A stretch of 64,000 bases of DNA from Flavobacterium ovatum (GCF_040703125.1 NZ_CP160035.1:434001-498000); one strand, 5' to 3'. Positions 33,634 through 43,516 are shown, numbered from the stretch's first letter. Notes: generated by a model from the letters alone, not told the origin. Program-made: numbers and translations.

Positions 33634-34572
33634 TTAAAACTGATAAACTACTTCTAGTTTGTAGTCTTTCAAGGAAGCTTTGGCGCGTTCTAAATCCTCA
33701 GTAAAACCAAGAATATAACCACCTCCTCCAGAACCACACAATTTCAAGTAATAATCATTGGTATCAATTCCTTGTTGCCAAAGGGCATGAAATTGCTCTG
33801 GAATCATTGGTTTGAAATGATTCAATACTACTTTTGAAAGTTTTTTGGTGTTGGCAAACAAAGATTTCATATCGCCACCAAGGAAATTTTCTACACAAGC
33901 ATCAGTGTGTTTGACAAACTGGTTTTTCAACATCGCACGAAATCCTTTGTCTTTTAGGTTTTCCATAAAAATATTGACCATAGGAGCCGTTTCACCCACA
34001 ATACCTGAATCTAACAAAAACACAGCCCCTTTCCCATCAAAACTTTGAGTAGGAATTCCGGTTGCTTCGATATTGTCTTTGGAATTAATAAGAATTGGAA
34101 TACTCAAATAACTATTTAAAGGATCCAATCCAGAACTCTTACCATGGAAAAAGCTTTCCATTTGAGAGAATATATTTTTTAATTGCAATAATTTTTCACG
34201 GGTCAAGTTTTCTAAAACCGTGATTTTATCTTGCGCATATTTATCATAAATAGCGGCTACCAAAGCTCCACTACTTCCTACTCCATATCCTTGCGGAATA
34301 CTAGAATCGAAATACATTCCTGTAGCTACATCATTTTGCAAAGTTTCCAAGTCGAAAGTCACCAATTCAGGTTGCTCTACATTTAATTTTTCTAGATAAG
34401 TTGCAAAACGCAACAAACTCTGATTTGAAGCAATAGCTTCTGCAGAGGGATTTTCATCTCTCTTCAAAGCACCATTGTAAAAGTTATAAGGAATTGAAAG
34501 CCCTTTTGAGTCGCGAATGATTCCGTATTCTCCAAAGAGTAATATTTTTGAGTAAAATAAAGGTCCTTTCAT
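33634..34572 (-). CDS. mvk: Mevalonate kinase (GHMP family)
   Basis: 312 residues. The N-terminus GPLFYSKILLFGEYGI is typical, the ATP loop is IPQGYGVGSSGALVAA (about residues 90-105), and the third GHMP motif is KLCGSGGGGYILGF near the C-terminus. The SSGLDPLNS segment contains the catalytic Asp. It phosphorylates mevalonate. Its neighbours are the UbiA enzyme downstream and mvaD upstream, separated by a damaged toxin-antitoxin locus. Confidence 0.88.
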   Translation of the reverse strand: MKGPLFYSKILLFGEYGIIRDSKGLSIPYNFYNGALKRDENPSAEAIASNQSLLRFATYLEKLNVEQPELVTFDLETLQNDVATGMYFDSSIPQGYGVGSSGALVAAIYDKYAQDKITVLENLTREKLLQLKNIFSQMESFFHGKSSGLDPLNSYLSIPILINSKDNIEATGIPTQSFDGKGAVFLLDSGIVGETAPMVNIFMENLKDKGFRAMLKNQFVKHTDACVENFLGGDMKSLFANTKKLSKVVLNHFKPMIPEQFHALWQQGIDTNDYYLKLCGSGGGGYILGFTEDLERAKASLKDYKLEVVYQF

Positions 34573-34605
34573 ATATGTCTTAAATTAACAATCTGGGGTT
34601 GGTAA

Positions 34606-34902
34606 TTATTTTATTTTATTAATTTTATTTGGGTCTTGTCTGGTGTTAAAAAGAGCTAATATTATAATTTTATCGTTCGAAAAATTATAAAACAAAGTAC
34701 TTTGTTTCGACAAAACACATCTCCTTATTTTTTTATTAAATGCTGAAACAGGAAACAAATCCGGATTAACAGCAATCAATTTGATTGTTTCATTTAATTT
34801 TGTTGCGAACTTCACCCGAATATTCTTGTTCCAAATCCCTTCAATATATTCCAAAGTCGCTGCAATATTTCTTTTTGCTCTATATACATCTATTTTATCC
34901 CC
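34606..34902 (-). pseudogene. RelE/ParE-type toxin lacking a normal start
   Basis: The frame matches a RelE/ParE toxin: RAKRNIAATLEYIEGIWNK at the N-terminus and IRRCVLSKQSTLFYNF, ILALFNTRQDP at the C-terminus. It opens directly after a TAA at 34903-34905, and there is no in-frame ATG before the conserved region; the only near ATG (34889) is in another frame. The first possible start is the TTG at 34854, which would cut into the first helix. Upstream, separated by about 65 bases, a 12-codon frame beginning with ATG at 35008 directly abuts the antitoxin stop and could be the lost N-terminus. Either a remnant or a toxin with an unusual start. Confidence 0.55.
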
Positions 34903-34964
34903 TTATTAAAGCAAGCATAAGCGTATATTCCAAATACTATTAAATATAAAATAATTCCTCCCAT
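34890..34964 (-). CDS. Possible 24-residue hydrophobic peptide
   Basis: ATG at 34964 opens MGGIILYLIVFGIYAYA..., one membrane-spanning stretch then a short basic tail. It overlaps the 5' edge of the toxin frame. No independent support beyond its composition. Confidence 0.2.
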   Translation of the reverse strand: MGGIILYLIVFGIYAYACFNKGIK

Positions 34965-35008
34965 TTAATTTACTTTTTTAGCCAATCAGTAATTACAACT
35001 TTTCTCAT

Positions 35009-35230
35009 TTACTTAATAAAAGGCGTAATGAATTCATTAAAATCAGAATACTTACCTTCCTCTGCCTCTTGTAAAGAAAATTGAATCTCTTCTTTTTGAT
35101 TTTCATTTAATTCCTCCCAAAAGTCTTTCTTTTCTCTTTTAAAGACTTTCTTGATAGATTCAATAATTGTTTCATCATTGGTCTCCAATAACTGCTTAAT
35201 TATTTCTAATTTTTCTAATTGAATATCCAT
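35009..35230 (-). CDS. Antitoxin-like protein of a RelBE/ParDE-type locus
   Basis: 73 residues from the ATG at 35230, which gives the typical flavobacterial antitoxin opening MDIQLEKLEIIKQLL; an upstream in-frame start would run into mvaD. It is acidic and helical, with a C-terminal FNEFITPF segment that would bind the toxin. It lies between mvaD and mvk on their strand. The partner toxin downstream appears damaged. Confidence 0.65.
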   Translation of the reverse strand: MDIQLEKLEIIKQLLETNDETIIESIKKVFKREKKDFWEELNENQKEEIQFSLQEAEEGKYSDFNEFITPFIK

Positions 35231-35262
35231 AACACAAAGCTTTATTGATAAAGATACAAAAA

Positions 35263-36375
35263 TTATACTTGGATTGCTCCATTTCCAATTTGGTCGCAAA
35301 GGTACTGTGCATTTTGACAATAGCCAACTAATTCGTCCTTAATAAATTGCAACACATTCTCTTTCACAACATTTGGATACAAAACATGGACATTTGCCCC
35401 TGCATCCAGCGTGAAACAAACGGGTATTTTAGTCGCTTCTCTAAATTTCCAAATGGCATTAATGATTTGCAACGTATTTGGTTTCATCAATATAAAATAA
35501 GGCATGGAAGTCATCATCATAGCATGTAAAGTCAAAGCTTCGCTCTCCACTACTTTGATGAATTCTTCTAAATCTCCATTTTCGAAAATAGAAATTAATT
35601 TATCTAAATTTTCATGTGCTTGCGCAAAACGTCTTTCGGCATAGGGATGATCGTGCATTAAGTCATGACCCAAAGTGCTCGAAACTTGTTTTTCGCCTTT
35701 ATCTACTAATAAAATCGTGTCCTGAAAATCTTTGAAAGTATCATGAATCACATACGGATATTCGACTCCGTATAAATCGGAGCTTCCTTTTATATTGGCT
35801 TGACTTCCCCAAACTACTACTTGACCTTTCACACTTCTACAAGCACTACCCGAGCCCAAACGAGCCAATAAGGATGCTTTTTGATAAAAATAATCATCCG
35901 TCATAGATGGATTCAACGCTTTTTCCAAACTCATTAAATTCATCGCCAAAGCTGCCATACCCGAAGCCGAAGAAGCAATTCCAGAACTGTGCGGAAAAGT
36001 ATTCTCTGTATCAATGGTAAAATGGTAATCCTTTAAAAACGGCAAATAAACAGCAATTCTCTCGAAGAATTTATTGATTTTTGGTTTAAAATCTTCTTTA
36101 GGTTTTCCTTCGAAAAGTAAATCGAACGAGAATTCACTCCCTGTCTCATTGAGCTGAGTCGAAATGTTTTTCTTTTCGAAAGCCAGTTTGGTAATCGTTT
36201 TACAATTATTCAATGTAAAACTTACTGAAGGATTGGCTGGAATCTGGTTTTCTTTTTTACCCCAATATTTCACTAAGGCAATATTGCTTGGAGCTGTCCA
36301 CAGGAAATTTCCATTTTCAACAGTTTGTGTATATTTCGACGGAATAAAATCAGTATCTAAAAACATGGAAGTCAA
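35263..36375 (-). CDS. mvaD: Diphosphomevalonate decarboxylase
   Basis: 370 residues; makes isopentenyl diphosphate from mevalonate diphosphate. Motifs: APSNIALVKYWGK (about residue 30), FPHSSGIASSASGMAALA (ATP loop, about residues 130-147), GSGSACRSVKGQVVVWG, and DAGANVHVL near the C-terminus with the conserved catalytic Asp. An ATG three codons downstream is an alternative start. It is the last dedicated step of the pathway represented by mvaA, the GYDIA kinase and mvk in this window. Confidence 0.93.
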   Translation of the reverse strand: MTSMFLDTDFIPSKYTQTVENGNFLWTAPSNIALVKYWGKKENQIPANPSVSFTLNNCKTITKLAFEKKNISTQLNETGSEFSFDLLFEGKPKEDFKPKINKFFERIAVYLPFLKDYHFTIDTENTFPHSSGIASSASGMAALAMNLMSLEKALNPSMTDDYFYQKASLLARLGSGSACRSVKGQVVVWGSQANIKGSSDLYGVEYPYVIHDTFKDFQDTILLVDKGEKQVSSTLGHDLMHDHPYAERRFAQAHENLDKLISIFENGDLEEFIKVVESEALTLHAMMMTSMPYFILMKPNTLQIINAIWKFREATKIPVCFTLDAGANVHVLYPNVVKENVLQFIKDELVGYCQNAQYLCDQIGNGAIQV

Positions 36376-36449
36376 TTTTTTGGCAAAGATACTTTTTTTG
36401 AGGCATCTCTATATTACAAGGATAGATTTTCTAGTACAATAAATTTGAG

Positions 36450-36457
36450 TAAATTTG
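36450..36457 (+). promoter_or_regulatory. Likely -7 element for tspO
   Basis: TAAATTTG, matching TAnnTTTG, 22 bases before the tspO ATG. A second identical octamer is at 36440-36447. Confidence 0.45.
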
Positions 36458-36478
36458 GCTTTCGAAAAATAAAATCAC

Positions 36479-36955
36479 ATGAATAAAATCACTAAAATCC
36501 TTTGCATCGTTGTTACTTGTTTGGCAGTAGGATATTTTTCTGGAATTGTAACCCAATCTGCCATTACTACTTGGTACCCAACATTGATTAAACCAAGCTT
36601 CAATCCTCCCAATTGGATATTTGCTCCAGTTTGGAGTATGCTGTACGTTATGATGGGTATTGCAGCTGGATTGGTCTGGGATCGAATTGAGTTTGAACAA
36701 GAAATAGTTAAAAAAGCATTAGTGGTTTTCGCCATCCAATTAGGATTAAATGCACTTTGGTCGTATTTGTTCTTCGGGCTTCACAATCCGTTATTGGCAG
36801 GAGTTGAAATTATCATCTTGTGGTTATTCATTTATGAAACCTATATGCAATTTGCCAAAATCAATAAAATTGCTGGTTACTTATTCTTACCGTATTTGAC
36901 TTGGGTGAGTTTCGCTATGGTACTAAACGGTAGTATTTGGTGGCTGAATAGATAA
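36479..36955 (+). CDS. tspO: TspO/MBR family tryptophan-rich sensory protein
   Basis: 158 residues with five hydrophobic segments. The TspO signature PSFNPPNWIFAPVWSMLY is at about residues 38-55, and WSYLFFGLHNPLLAGVEI is at about residues 100-117. TspO proteins bind porphyrins and related ligands in the membrane. It is divergent from mvaD, with about 100 bases between the two starts. Confidence 0.93.
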   Translation: MNKITKILCIVVTCLAVGYFSGIVTQSAITTWYPTLIKPSFNPPNWIFAPVWSMLYVMMGIAAGLVWDRIEFEQEIVKKALVVFAIQLGLNALWSYLFFGLHNPLLAGVEIIILWLFIYETYMQFAKINKIAGYLFLPYLTWVSFAMVLNGSIWWLNR

Positions 36956-37206
36956 TTATTTACTCGAACTACGGTAAAACTAGACTAAATAAAACACAAC
37001 CATTCCAACTATCAAGCTAAAAGTAAACAGTATTTGAAGATGACTCATAATCTAGTACTCCTCTTGCAAAATAAAGATTTTGATTTTGGCTTATATATTT
37101 CTAATTAGTAAAAGACACAAAAGGGTAAGTTGTATGTTTTTTTTGACACAGTAACGCTAGAACATATTTTGCAGTTTTATCACATGCATTACAGTTCAAG
37201 CGGCCT

Positions 37207-38466
37207 TTAAAAATATTGACCAACACCAAAAACAATTCCATTATTAGCATTTTTGGTAATTCCATAACCGTAATCAATCCTAAAAACTGCATTAAAAATA
37301 GCTTTATGAATTATCCGTAAACCAACTCCTGGATACACTTTGATGTTTTCGTTAGTAATAAAGTCGGTAAAACTCCCTCCTGGATTTCGCCAAGTACCGC
37401 TATCTATAAAAGCATTTCCTTGCAAGACAAACCATTTTTTTTCGTATAGTGTTTTACGATACTCTGTGTTGATTACGATCACGCCTGTCCCTCGATCTAC
37501 AATATTCCCCACTCCTCTTATATTCATATTATTATCCAAAGCAAATGGAGCAAATGGACTATTACTATTGGTAGACAAACCAAGCTGTAGTCGAGTTCCC
37601 CAGTTACCATTTTTGCCTATTCGACTGAAAAATAAGAGGTCATTTCTAAAAACCACGAACTTGTCTTGGAGCTTATTGTCATTGATTACAACTTGACTAA
37701 AAAGCTGATTTTTGAACCCTTTCACCAAGTAAAAATCATATTTCAAATTATTAAAGTCATAGGTTGATTTGACCGAAGCTTTATCAATCTCAAAAAACTG
37801 CGGAACCTCTGGTGATTGTTCTCCACTTATATACTCATACTTCTCATTAAATACTGTGAATCCAAGCTTAAAAGAATTTCTAAAATTCAGTCGGTACACT
37901 ACTGAAAAATCAATCCCTTTATTTGAATACTGATACTGAGAAGGTATTTTATTAATAAAAATTGGTTCTATACTCGATATTTTACGAAAATTAGTCTCAA
38001 TCCCCAAATTCGAGCTAAACAAAAAAGGAGCCGAAAAACTAATCCCATAAGAAGAAACACCATTATATTGATAGAAACCACCAATAGAATTGTTTTTACC
38101 TAAAAAATTATAATCGTAAAGCCCTAAACGATAAGCCGCAGCCGCAGCATCAGTGGTCCACAGTTCTACATTGGGAAGAATACTATAATTTTCTATAACC
38201 TTAAAAGTAACGGCACATTCCTCTTGGTCGATTGGGCTAATTGCAAAGGTGACATTAGAAATTCCGTTTAACCTTGTGAGCGCAGCAACATCATTTTCGA
38301 CTTTCAAACTATCCAAAGGTAAACCTACCTTAGTCTCTATAAAAGCAGCTAAGAATTTCAAATTCATTCTCTTATTCCCTTGCCAATTAACAGAGGTAAC
38401 CATCCTATTTTGAGAAAAAACAGTAACAGTCAATAATAAAATAAGATAGTAGCTTTTGAGCATCAT
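37207..38466 (-). CDS. BamA/TamA-family outer-membrane protein (Omp85-like)
   Basis: About 419 residues from the Met-Met at 38466/38463, which opens a good signal peptide ending VFSQ. An N-terminal POTRA-like segment (about residues 20-100) is followed by a beta-barrel that ends in VGQYF, the Phe-terminated signature of outer-membrane barrels. It is shorter than BamA and has at most one or two POTRA domains, so it is probably a specialised relative rather than the assembly factor itself. Confidence 0.78.
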   Translation of the reverse strand: MMLKSYYLILLLTVTVFSQNRMVTSVNWQGNKRMNLKFLAAFIETKVGLPLDSLKVENDVAALTRLNGISNVTFAISPIDQEECAVTFKVIENYSILPNVELWTTDAAAAAYRLGLYDYNFLGKNNSIGGFYQYNGVSSYGISFSAPFLFSSNLGIETNFRKISSIEPIFINKIPSQYQYSNKGIDFSVVYRLNFRNSFKLGFTVFNEKYEYISGEQSPEVPQFFEIDKASVKSTYDFNNLKYDFYLVKGFKNQLFSQVVINDNKLQDKFVVFRNDLLFFSRIGKNGNWGTRLQLGLSTNSNSPFAPFALDNNMNIRGVGNIVDRGTGVIVINTEYRKTLYEKKWFVLQGNAFIDSGTWRNPGGSFTDFITNENIKVYPGVGLRIIHKAIFNAVFRIDYGYGITKNANNGIVFGVGQYF

Positions 38467-38672
38467 TTTTTTTACAAATATCATCAAAATAAAAAAGATA
38501 TAAAAAATCTGACTCCTATTAATAACCAAATCAACACTGATTATAGATGATAATCAACAAACCAATTTTTTATTTTATTCAGTCAAAATTTTTTCGTACT
38601 TACTTTTTTTATTAAATTACTGTCAGTAATCCAGTATTTTTCGACTACTTCTAAAACTAAACTTAGTTAATC

Positions 38673-39578
38673 ATGACAAAAACAGTACTTTATTTATTAT
38701 GCCTATTTGTTTGTACAGCTACCTTCGCGCAAGAAGAAACAGTAGTAGAAACTTCCAACATTCAAAAATACACTCCTTCCAAACTACTTGAAAAAGGGAA
38801 ATGGGATATTAAATGGTTCAACAATCTTTACACCCAAACCAAAGCGGAGGACCAAGGAGAAACAGTAGATGTAGCTCGTTCTAATTTTTTCACAAGTTCA
38901 TTGGCTGTATTCACAGGAGTTTCGAATAACAAAAAACTTAACGCAGGGATTATCCTCGAATTTAGATCTAATAGTTTTAATGATCAAAACACCACAAGTG
39001 TCTTTTCATTTAACAATGAAACTGGAACCGCTAGAACTGGATTATCACATATTGCACCTGCAATCAAATTAGCTCCTTTTAGTTCCTTGCCACGCTTTTC
39101 TATCCAAAGCGCTATCTTCATTCCACTGTTAGCAGAAGAAAGCAACAGTAATGGCTATCTAGCCAACAAGAGTTATATAGTACAAAATCAGTTTTTTTAT
39201 GACTATAGTTTTCCTGGCGGAAAATTTCAATTATTCACAGAGTTAGGGACACGCTTGTTTCTAGGTGAGAAAAAAACAAACTCAAATGGCACTACAAATC
39301 CAAAAGGAGGTTTTGCCAACACTAGTTTCGAACTAGCCCCTGGTGTGTTTTTAAGTTACTTTCCAAGTTCAAAATTCACAACACTCGTTTTTGTACAACA
39401 TGCTCAATTAATAGAAATTACCAATGAATTTTCACAAAACTATAGTGCCGTTGGACTTGGTGCAAAGTACCAATTGTCCTCTACTTTAAATATCGAAACA
39501 CTATACAGTAAATTTGTACGAGGCAATGATACAGGATTAGGACAATCCTTTAACTTGGGACTTAGAGCCATATTCTAA
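38673..39578 (+). CDS. Predicted outer-membrane protein, unknown
   Basis: 301 residues with a signal peptide (about 1-19, ending TFAQ), a region KLLEKGKWDIKWFNNLYTQ found in transporter-like outer-membrane proteins, and many beta strands ending in LGLRAIF. A barrel protein is likely, but I cannot name it. It is convergent with the 39586 gene, which ends 7 bases away. Confidence 0.7.
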   Translation: MTKTVLYLLCLFVCTATFAQEETVVETSNIQKYTPSKLLEKGKWDIKWFNNLYTQTKAEDQGETVDVARSNFFTSSLAVFTGVSNNKKLNAGIILEFRSNSFNDQNTTSVFSFNNETGTARTGLSHIAPAIKLAPFSSLPRFSIQSAIFIPLLAEESNSNGYLANKSYIVQNQFFYDYSFPGGKFQLFTELGTRLFLGEKKTNSNGTTNPKGGFANTSFELAPGVFLSYFPSSKFTTLVFVQHAQLIEITNEFSQNYSAVGLGAKYQLSSTLNIETLYSKFVRGNDTGLGQSFNLGLRAIF

Positions 39579-39585
39579 AGTAAAT

Positions 39586-40794
39586 CTAAATCCCGTTAGC
39601 CAAAATAAACCCACTAGTCCAAGCATTTTGAAAATTAAAACCACCAGTAATCGCATCAATATTCACGATTTCACCAGCAAAATAGAGATTGGAGTGTAAT
39701 TTACTTTCCATCGTTTTGAAGTTGATTTCTTTGAGATTGATTCCGCCTGCTGTAACAAATTCTTCTTTGAAGGTGCTTTTTCCGTTTACTTGGAAAGTTC
39801 CTTTGGTCAATTGACTGATGAGTTGTTGCATTTGAATTTTGGACAAATCAGCCCATTTGGTTTCGGGCTGAATTCCAGAAGCCAGCACCAAGCTTTCCCA
39901 CAAACGATTGGTGAGTTCAAAAGGCGACTTTTTGGATACCATTTTCTTGGCGTTTTCTAGCTTGAGGCCTTTTAGTATTTTCTCGACATCATCAGAATCC
40001 AAATCATTTAACCAATTGACAAAAATGGTAAACTGATAGTTTTTATCATACAAAATACGAGCTCCCCAAGCAGAAAGCTTCAAAATCGCTGGTCCGCTCA
40101 TTCCCCAATGTGTAATCAATAATGGACCTGTAGAAGTCAATTTGGTATCTTTGACAGTTACCGTAGCTAGAGCTGAAACTCCCGGTAAATCCTTGATGCG
40201 AGCATCTTTGATATTAAAGGTAAATAACGACGGAACTGGCGCAACAATGACGTGACCAAAATTCTGGAGCATTTCCCAGACTTTGGGGTTACTACCCGTT
40301 GCTAAGATTAGTTTTTCTGTTAAATATTTTTCGCTTTGGGTTTCTATTTGCCAAAAGCCTTCTTTTTTATAAATGGATTGTACACTTTGACCGGTAAGCA
40401 CACTAATTCCAAGTTTTTGAGTGGCTTGCAGGAAACAATCAATAATGGTTTGAGACGAATTGGAAACGGGAAACATTCTGCCATCATCTTCAATTTTCAA
40501 TTCCACTCCGTGTTTTTCAAACCATTCAATAGTATCTCCAGAACAAAACTGATGGAACGGACCACGCAATTCTTTTTCACCACGAGGGTAAAACTTAACT
40601 AATTCATTGGGTTCAAAACAAGCGTGAGTAACATTACAACGACCACCACCCGAAACACGCACTTTGGACAAGACTTCCTTACCTCGTTCTAAAATGGCGA
40701 TTTTCAATTTTTTATTTTTCTCGGCGATATTAATAGCGGTAAAAAAACCCGCTGCTCCACCACCTACTATTATAATGTCAAAATTCTGGTTCAT
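39586..40794 (-). CDS. FAD-dependent oxidoreductase, HI0933/YhiN family
   Basis: 402 residues. The FAD-binding motif GGGAAGFFTAINIAE is at the N-terminus, VSGGGRCNVTH at about residue 48, and AGEIVNIDAITGGFNFQNA at the C-terminus, all diagnostic of the HI0933 group. Biological substrate is unknown. The GDPD gene lies 3 bases upstream on the same strand, so the two are co-transcribed. Confidence 0.9.
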   Translation of the reverse strand: MNQNFDIIIVGGGAAGFFTAINIAEKNKKLKIAILERGKEVLSKVRVSGGGRCNVTHACFEPNELVKFYPRGEKELRGPFHQFCSGDTIEWFEKHGVELKIEDDGRMFPVSNSSQTIIDCFLQATQKLGISVLTGQSVQSIYKKEGFWQIETQSEKYLTEKLILATGSNPKVWEMLQNFGHVIVAPVPSLFTFNIKDARIKDLPGVSALATVTVKDTKLTSTGPLLITHWGMSGPAILKLSAWGARILYDKNYQFTIFVNWLNDLDSDDVEKILKGLKLENAKKMVSKKSPFELTNRLWESLVLASGIQPETKWADLSKIQMQQLISQLTKGTFQVNGKSTFKEEFVTAGGINLKEINFKTMESKLHSNLYFAGEIVNIDAITGGFNFQNAWTSGFILANGI

Positions 40795-40797
40795 AGT

Positions 40798-41478
40798 TTA
40801 TTGTATTCGGTCTGGGAAATCAGAAATGATTCCGTCCACACCGTAATTTTGTATTGTTTTTATGTCTTCAACTTCATTTACTGTCCAAGGAAAAACTTGA
40901 AAACCTGCTTTTTGCAATTTACTGGTTGTATCCGTTTTCAGTAATTGAAAATCAGGATTTATTGCCTTAGCTTTTATCTTTTTGGCGAAAGCCAAAGCAT
41001 CCTCAATAGTGGTTTCGGTCAAAACAGCGATAGGAATTTTCGGATTTAATTCTGCCGTTTCCGATAGCATTTCCCATCCAAAACTAGAAACGATAAAATC
41101 AGAATAACTCCAGTTTTTATTTGTAATATAATCCTGAATCATTTCGACTGCAGGTTTTGTAGTGCCTTTTCCTTTGAGTTCGATATTAACAAAACACCGT
41201 CTATTAACTAAATCCAAAACTTCTTTTAAATTTGGAATAATTTGGTTTTTATTAGTTCGAAAATGTTGTAATTGTTCTAGAGTCAAATCGGCAACCAAAC
41301 CTTTACCATCTGTAGTTCTATCCACGGTTTCGTCATGAATCACTACCAAAACTCCGTCCGCTGATAAATGCACATCGAGTTCGATGCCATCAACACCCAA
41401 ATCGAGGGCTTTTTGAAAACTCAGCAACGTATTTTCGGGTTCGTATCCACGAGCTCCTCTGTGACCTATTTTTAACAT
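40798..41478 (-). CDS. Glycerophosphodiester phosphodiesterase
   Basis: 226 residues, cytoplasmic (no signal peptide). It opens with IGHRGARGYEPENTL (catalytic His and the Glu-Asn pair), followed by ELDVHLSADGVLVVIHD with the metal ligands. It hydrolyses glycerophosphodiesters to glycerol-3-phosphate and an alcohol. The stop is 3 bases before the HI0933-family gene. Confidence 0.92.
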   Translation of the reverse strand: MLKIGHRGARGYEPENTLLSFQKALDLGVDGIELDVHLSADGVLVVIHDETVDRTTDGKGLVADLTLEQLQHFRTNKNQIIPNLKEVLDLVNRRCFVNIELKGKGTTKPAVEMIQDYITNKNWSYSDFIVSSFGWEMLSETAELNPKIPIAVLTETTIEDALAFAKKIKAKAINPDFQLLKTDTTSKLQKAGFQVFPWTVNEVEDIKTIQNYGVDGIISDFPDRIQ

Positions 41479-41695
41479 AAGGTTGGTTTTGCGACAAAGG
41501 TAAGGAAACTATATTGAGAATTTCTATTTCGCAGAGACACACTCAAGGCAAACGCACCAGTTAATTTTGGACACGAATTTCACGAATTTGCACAAATTAC
41601 TGAGACTTTAAAAAATTAATTACACTAATTTTTCAGTAACTTGGTGATTATGGTAATTACACAAAATCCAAATTGGTGTAATTGTTTCGCCTGTT
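41479..41695. other. Intergenic region with repeat-like sequence
   Basis: 217 bases containing 'ttttggacacgaatttcacgaatttgcac', a phrase that looks like the dispersed repeats seen around 50020-50070. No gene was seen. Confidence 0.4.
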
Positions 41696-43516
41696 TTATT
41701 TTAAAATACCATCCTTTAACTCCAAAATCAAAAACGATTTTCCATCAACCGACAAATCATCTTTCAGTTCGATTGATTGATCTGTAAAAACACATGAACC
41801 TGTTTTGTACAATTCTAAATTTTCATTAAAACGAGCGGTTGGAAAAGTTCTTGGCTCTGTATTGTTGTTAATAACAATCATTATAGATTCATTTTCATTG
41901 TACCTAAAGTAGACATAAATATTATCTTCTGGAATATAATGAGTCGTTTTACCGTAATGAATAACGGATTTGGTTTTGCGCCATTGGAACAATTTGGAAG
42001 TGAAATCAAAATAGGCTTTTTGGCTTTCATCACGGCCTTCGTCTGTAAATGCATTATTAACATCTTCTTTCCAACCGCCAGGAAAATCTTGACGAATATC
42101 GGCATCGCCTAAGTATTGATCACCTGCCATGCCAATTTCTGATCCGTAGTACAATTGTGGAATTCCACGCACGGTGGCTAAAATGACCATCGCCATTTTG
42201 TACTTTTGTAAATCTTGGTCGTAGCAATAATTTAATCTTTTAGAATCGTGATTTTCTGCAAAAATCATGAGATTGTTTGCATTAGGATACAAAAAATCAA
42301 ACGTCAAAGAATCATAAATCCGCGTCACTCCTCTATCCCAACTACCGTCATCTTCATTGAAAACCATTTGCAAAATATCACAAAGCGAGAAGTCCATAAC
42401 AGAGGGCAAATTGGAGTTGAAATTATGAATTTCTCCTGTCTTACTGTCCTTTTGCCAATAGGCGAGAATCCCATGATTGCGTTGTGTAATTTCACCTACT
42501 ATATTAAGGTTCGGGTATTCATCCATTATTGATTTTGTCCATTGTGCCATTTGTAGTGGCTCGGCATAATTAAAAGTATCGACCCTTAACCCATCTAAAT
42601 CTGCATATTCAATCCACCAAATGGCATTTTGACATAGATAACTCAACACCAATGGATTGGTAATATTCAAATCGGGCATTGTAGGAACAAACCAGCCTTC
42701 AATACATTGCTGACGGTCAATTTTGGCGGCATTAACATCAATAACCGTAGTTCGTTTGTGATTTGTTTGTGTATAGGTTTCGAAAGTGTTAATCCAGTTT
42801 TTGGTTGGAGCATCTTGCACCATCCAGTGTTGCAACCCCCAGTGATTGGTCACATAATCATGAATTAATTTCATGCCTCGTTTGTGCAATTCGGATGCCA
42901 AACGTACATACTCTTTATTGGTTCCAAAACGAGGGTCGACCTTATACACGTCTGATTGGGCATAAGTATGATACGAAAACTCTTCTTCGTCATCTTCGCA
43001 AACTGGTGTGTTCCATAAAGTAGTTACCCCAATGGACTCTATGTAATCCAGATGCTGAATAATTCCGTTGATGTCACCACCATGACGGCCTCCTGGTAAT
43101 TCTCGATTGTATTTTTCAGTGGTGGTTTTATCGTTGTCATTTACTCCATTTCCGTTGGCAAAACGATCGGGCATTACTAAATAAATAACATCCGAAGAAT
43201 CAAAACCTTTTCGATTAGCCGAATTTTCTCTTCGTTGTTTGATCCTGTATTTTTGAGTAAAAACTGTTTTGTTATTTCGTTTAAAGACAAAAACGATTTC
43301 TTTGGCATGATCCCATTTCACATTAATAGTGACAAACAAATAATTGGGGTTTTCTGTCTTAGTAACTTTTGTAATGATTCCCTTTTCTGTCGTTTCTACA
43401 AAATTCTGAGCAATATTTTCTCCGTAAAATAGAATTTGCAATTCTTTGTTATACATACCAGCATACCAAAACGGTGGCTCAATTCTTTGGATGGGTAATT
43501 GCTTTTTTGACTTCAT
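41696..43516 (-). CDS. GH13 alpha-amylase/cyclomaltodextrinase-like enzyme without signal peptide
   Basis: 606 residues. An N-terminal immunoglobulin-like domain (about 10-95, IEPPFWYAGMYNKELQILF) is followed by the GH13 barrel. The nucleophile Asp is in DGLRVDTF (about 313), the acid Glu in VGEIT (about 342), and the third Asp in ENHDS (about 424). It hydrolyses alpha-1,4-glucans or cyclodextrins. Its N-terminus MKSKKQLPIQ lacks the export signal common in SusA-like relatives, so it is probably cytoplasmic. It is downstream of an AraC-type regulator gene, but a 204-base gap with a palindrome separates them. Confidence 0.88.
   Translation of the reverse strand: MKSKKQLPIQRIEPPFWYAGMYNKELQILFYGENIAQNFVETTEKGIITKVTKTENPNYLFVTINVKWDHAKEIVFVFKRNNKTVFTQKYRIKQRRENSANRKGFDSSDVIYLVMPDRFANGNGVNDNDKTTTEKYNRELPGGRHGGDINGIIQHLDYIESIGVTTLWNTPVCEDDEEEFSYHTYAQSDVYKVDPRFGTNKEYVRLASELHKRGMKLIHDYVTNHWGLQHWMVQDAPTKNWINTFETYTQTNHKRTTVIDVNAAKIDRQQCIEGWFVPTMPDLNITNPLVLSYLCQNAIWWIEYADLDGLRVDTFNYAEPLQMAQWTKSIMDEYPNLNIVGEITQRNHGILAYWQKDSKTGEIHNFNSNLPSVMDFSLCDILQMVFNEDDGSWDRGVTRIYDSLTFDFLYPNANNLMIFAENHDSKRLNYCYDQDLQKYKMAMVILATVRGIPQLYYGSEIGMAGDQYLGDADIRQDFPGGWKEDVNNAFTDEGRDESQKAYFDFTSKLFQWRKTKSVIHYGKTTHYIPEDNIYVYFRYNENESIMIVINNNTEPRTFPTARFNENLELYKTGSCVFTDQSIELKDDLSVDGKSFLILELKDGILK

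Noticed and set aside
34854..34889. ATG at 34889 as the toxin start
   Set aside because: It is in a different frame from the conserved toxin sequence and gives an unrelated peptide.
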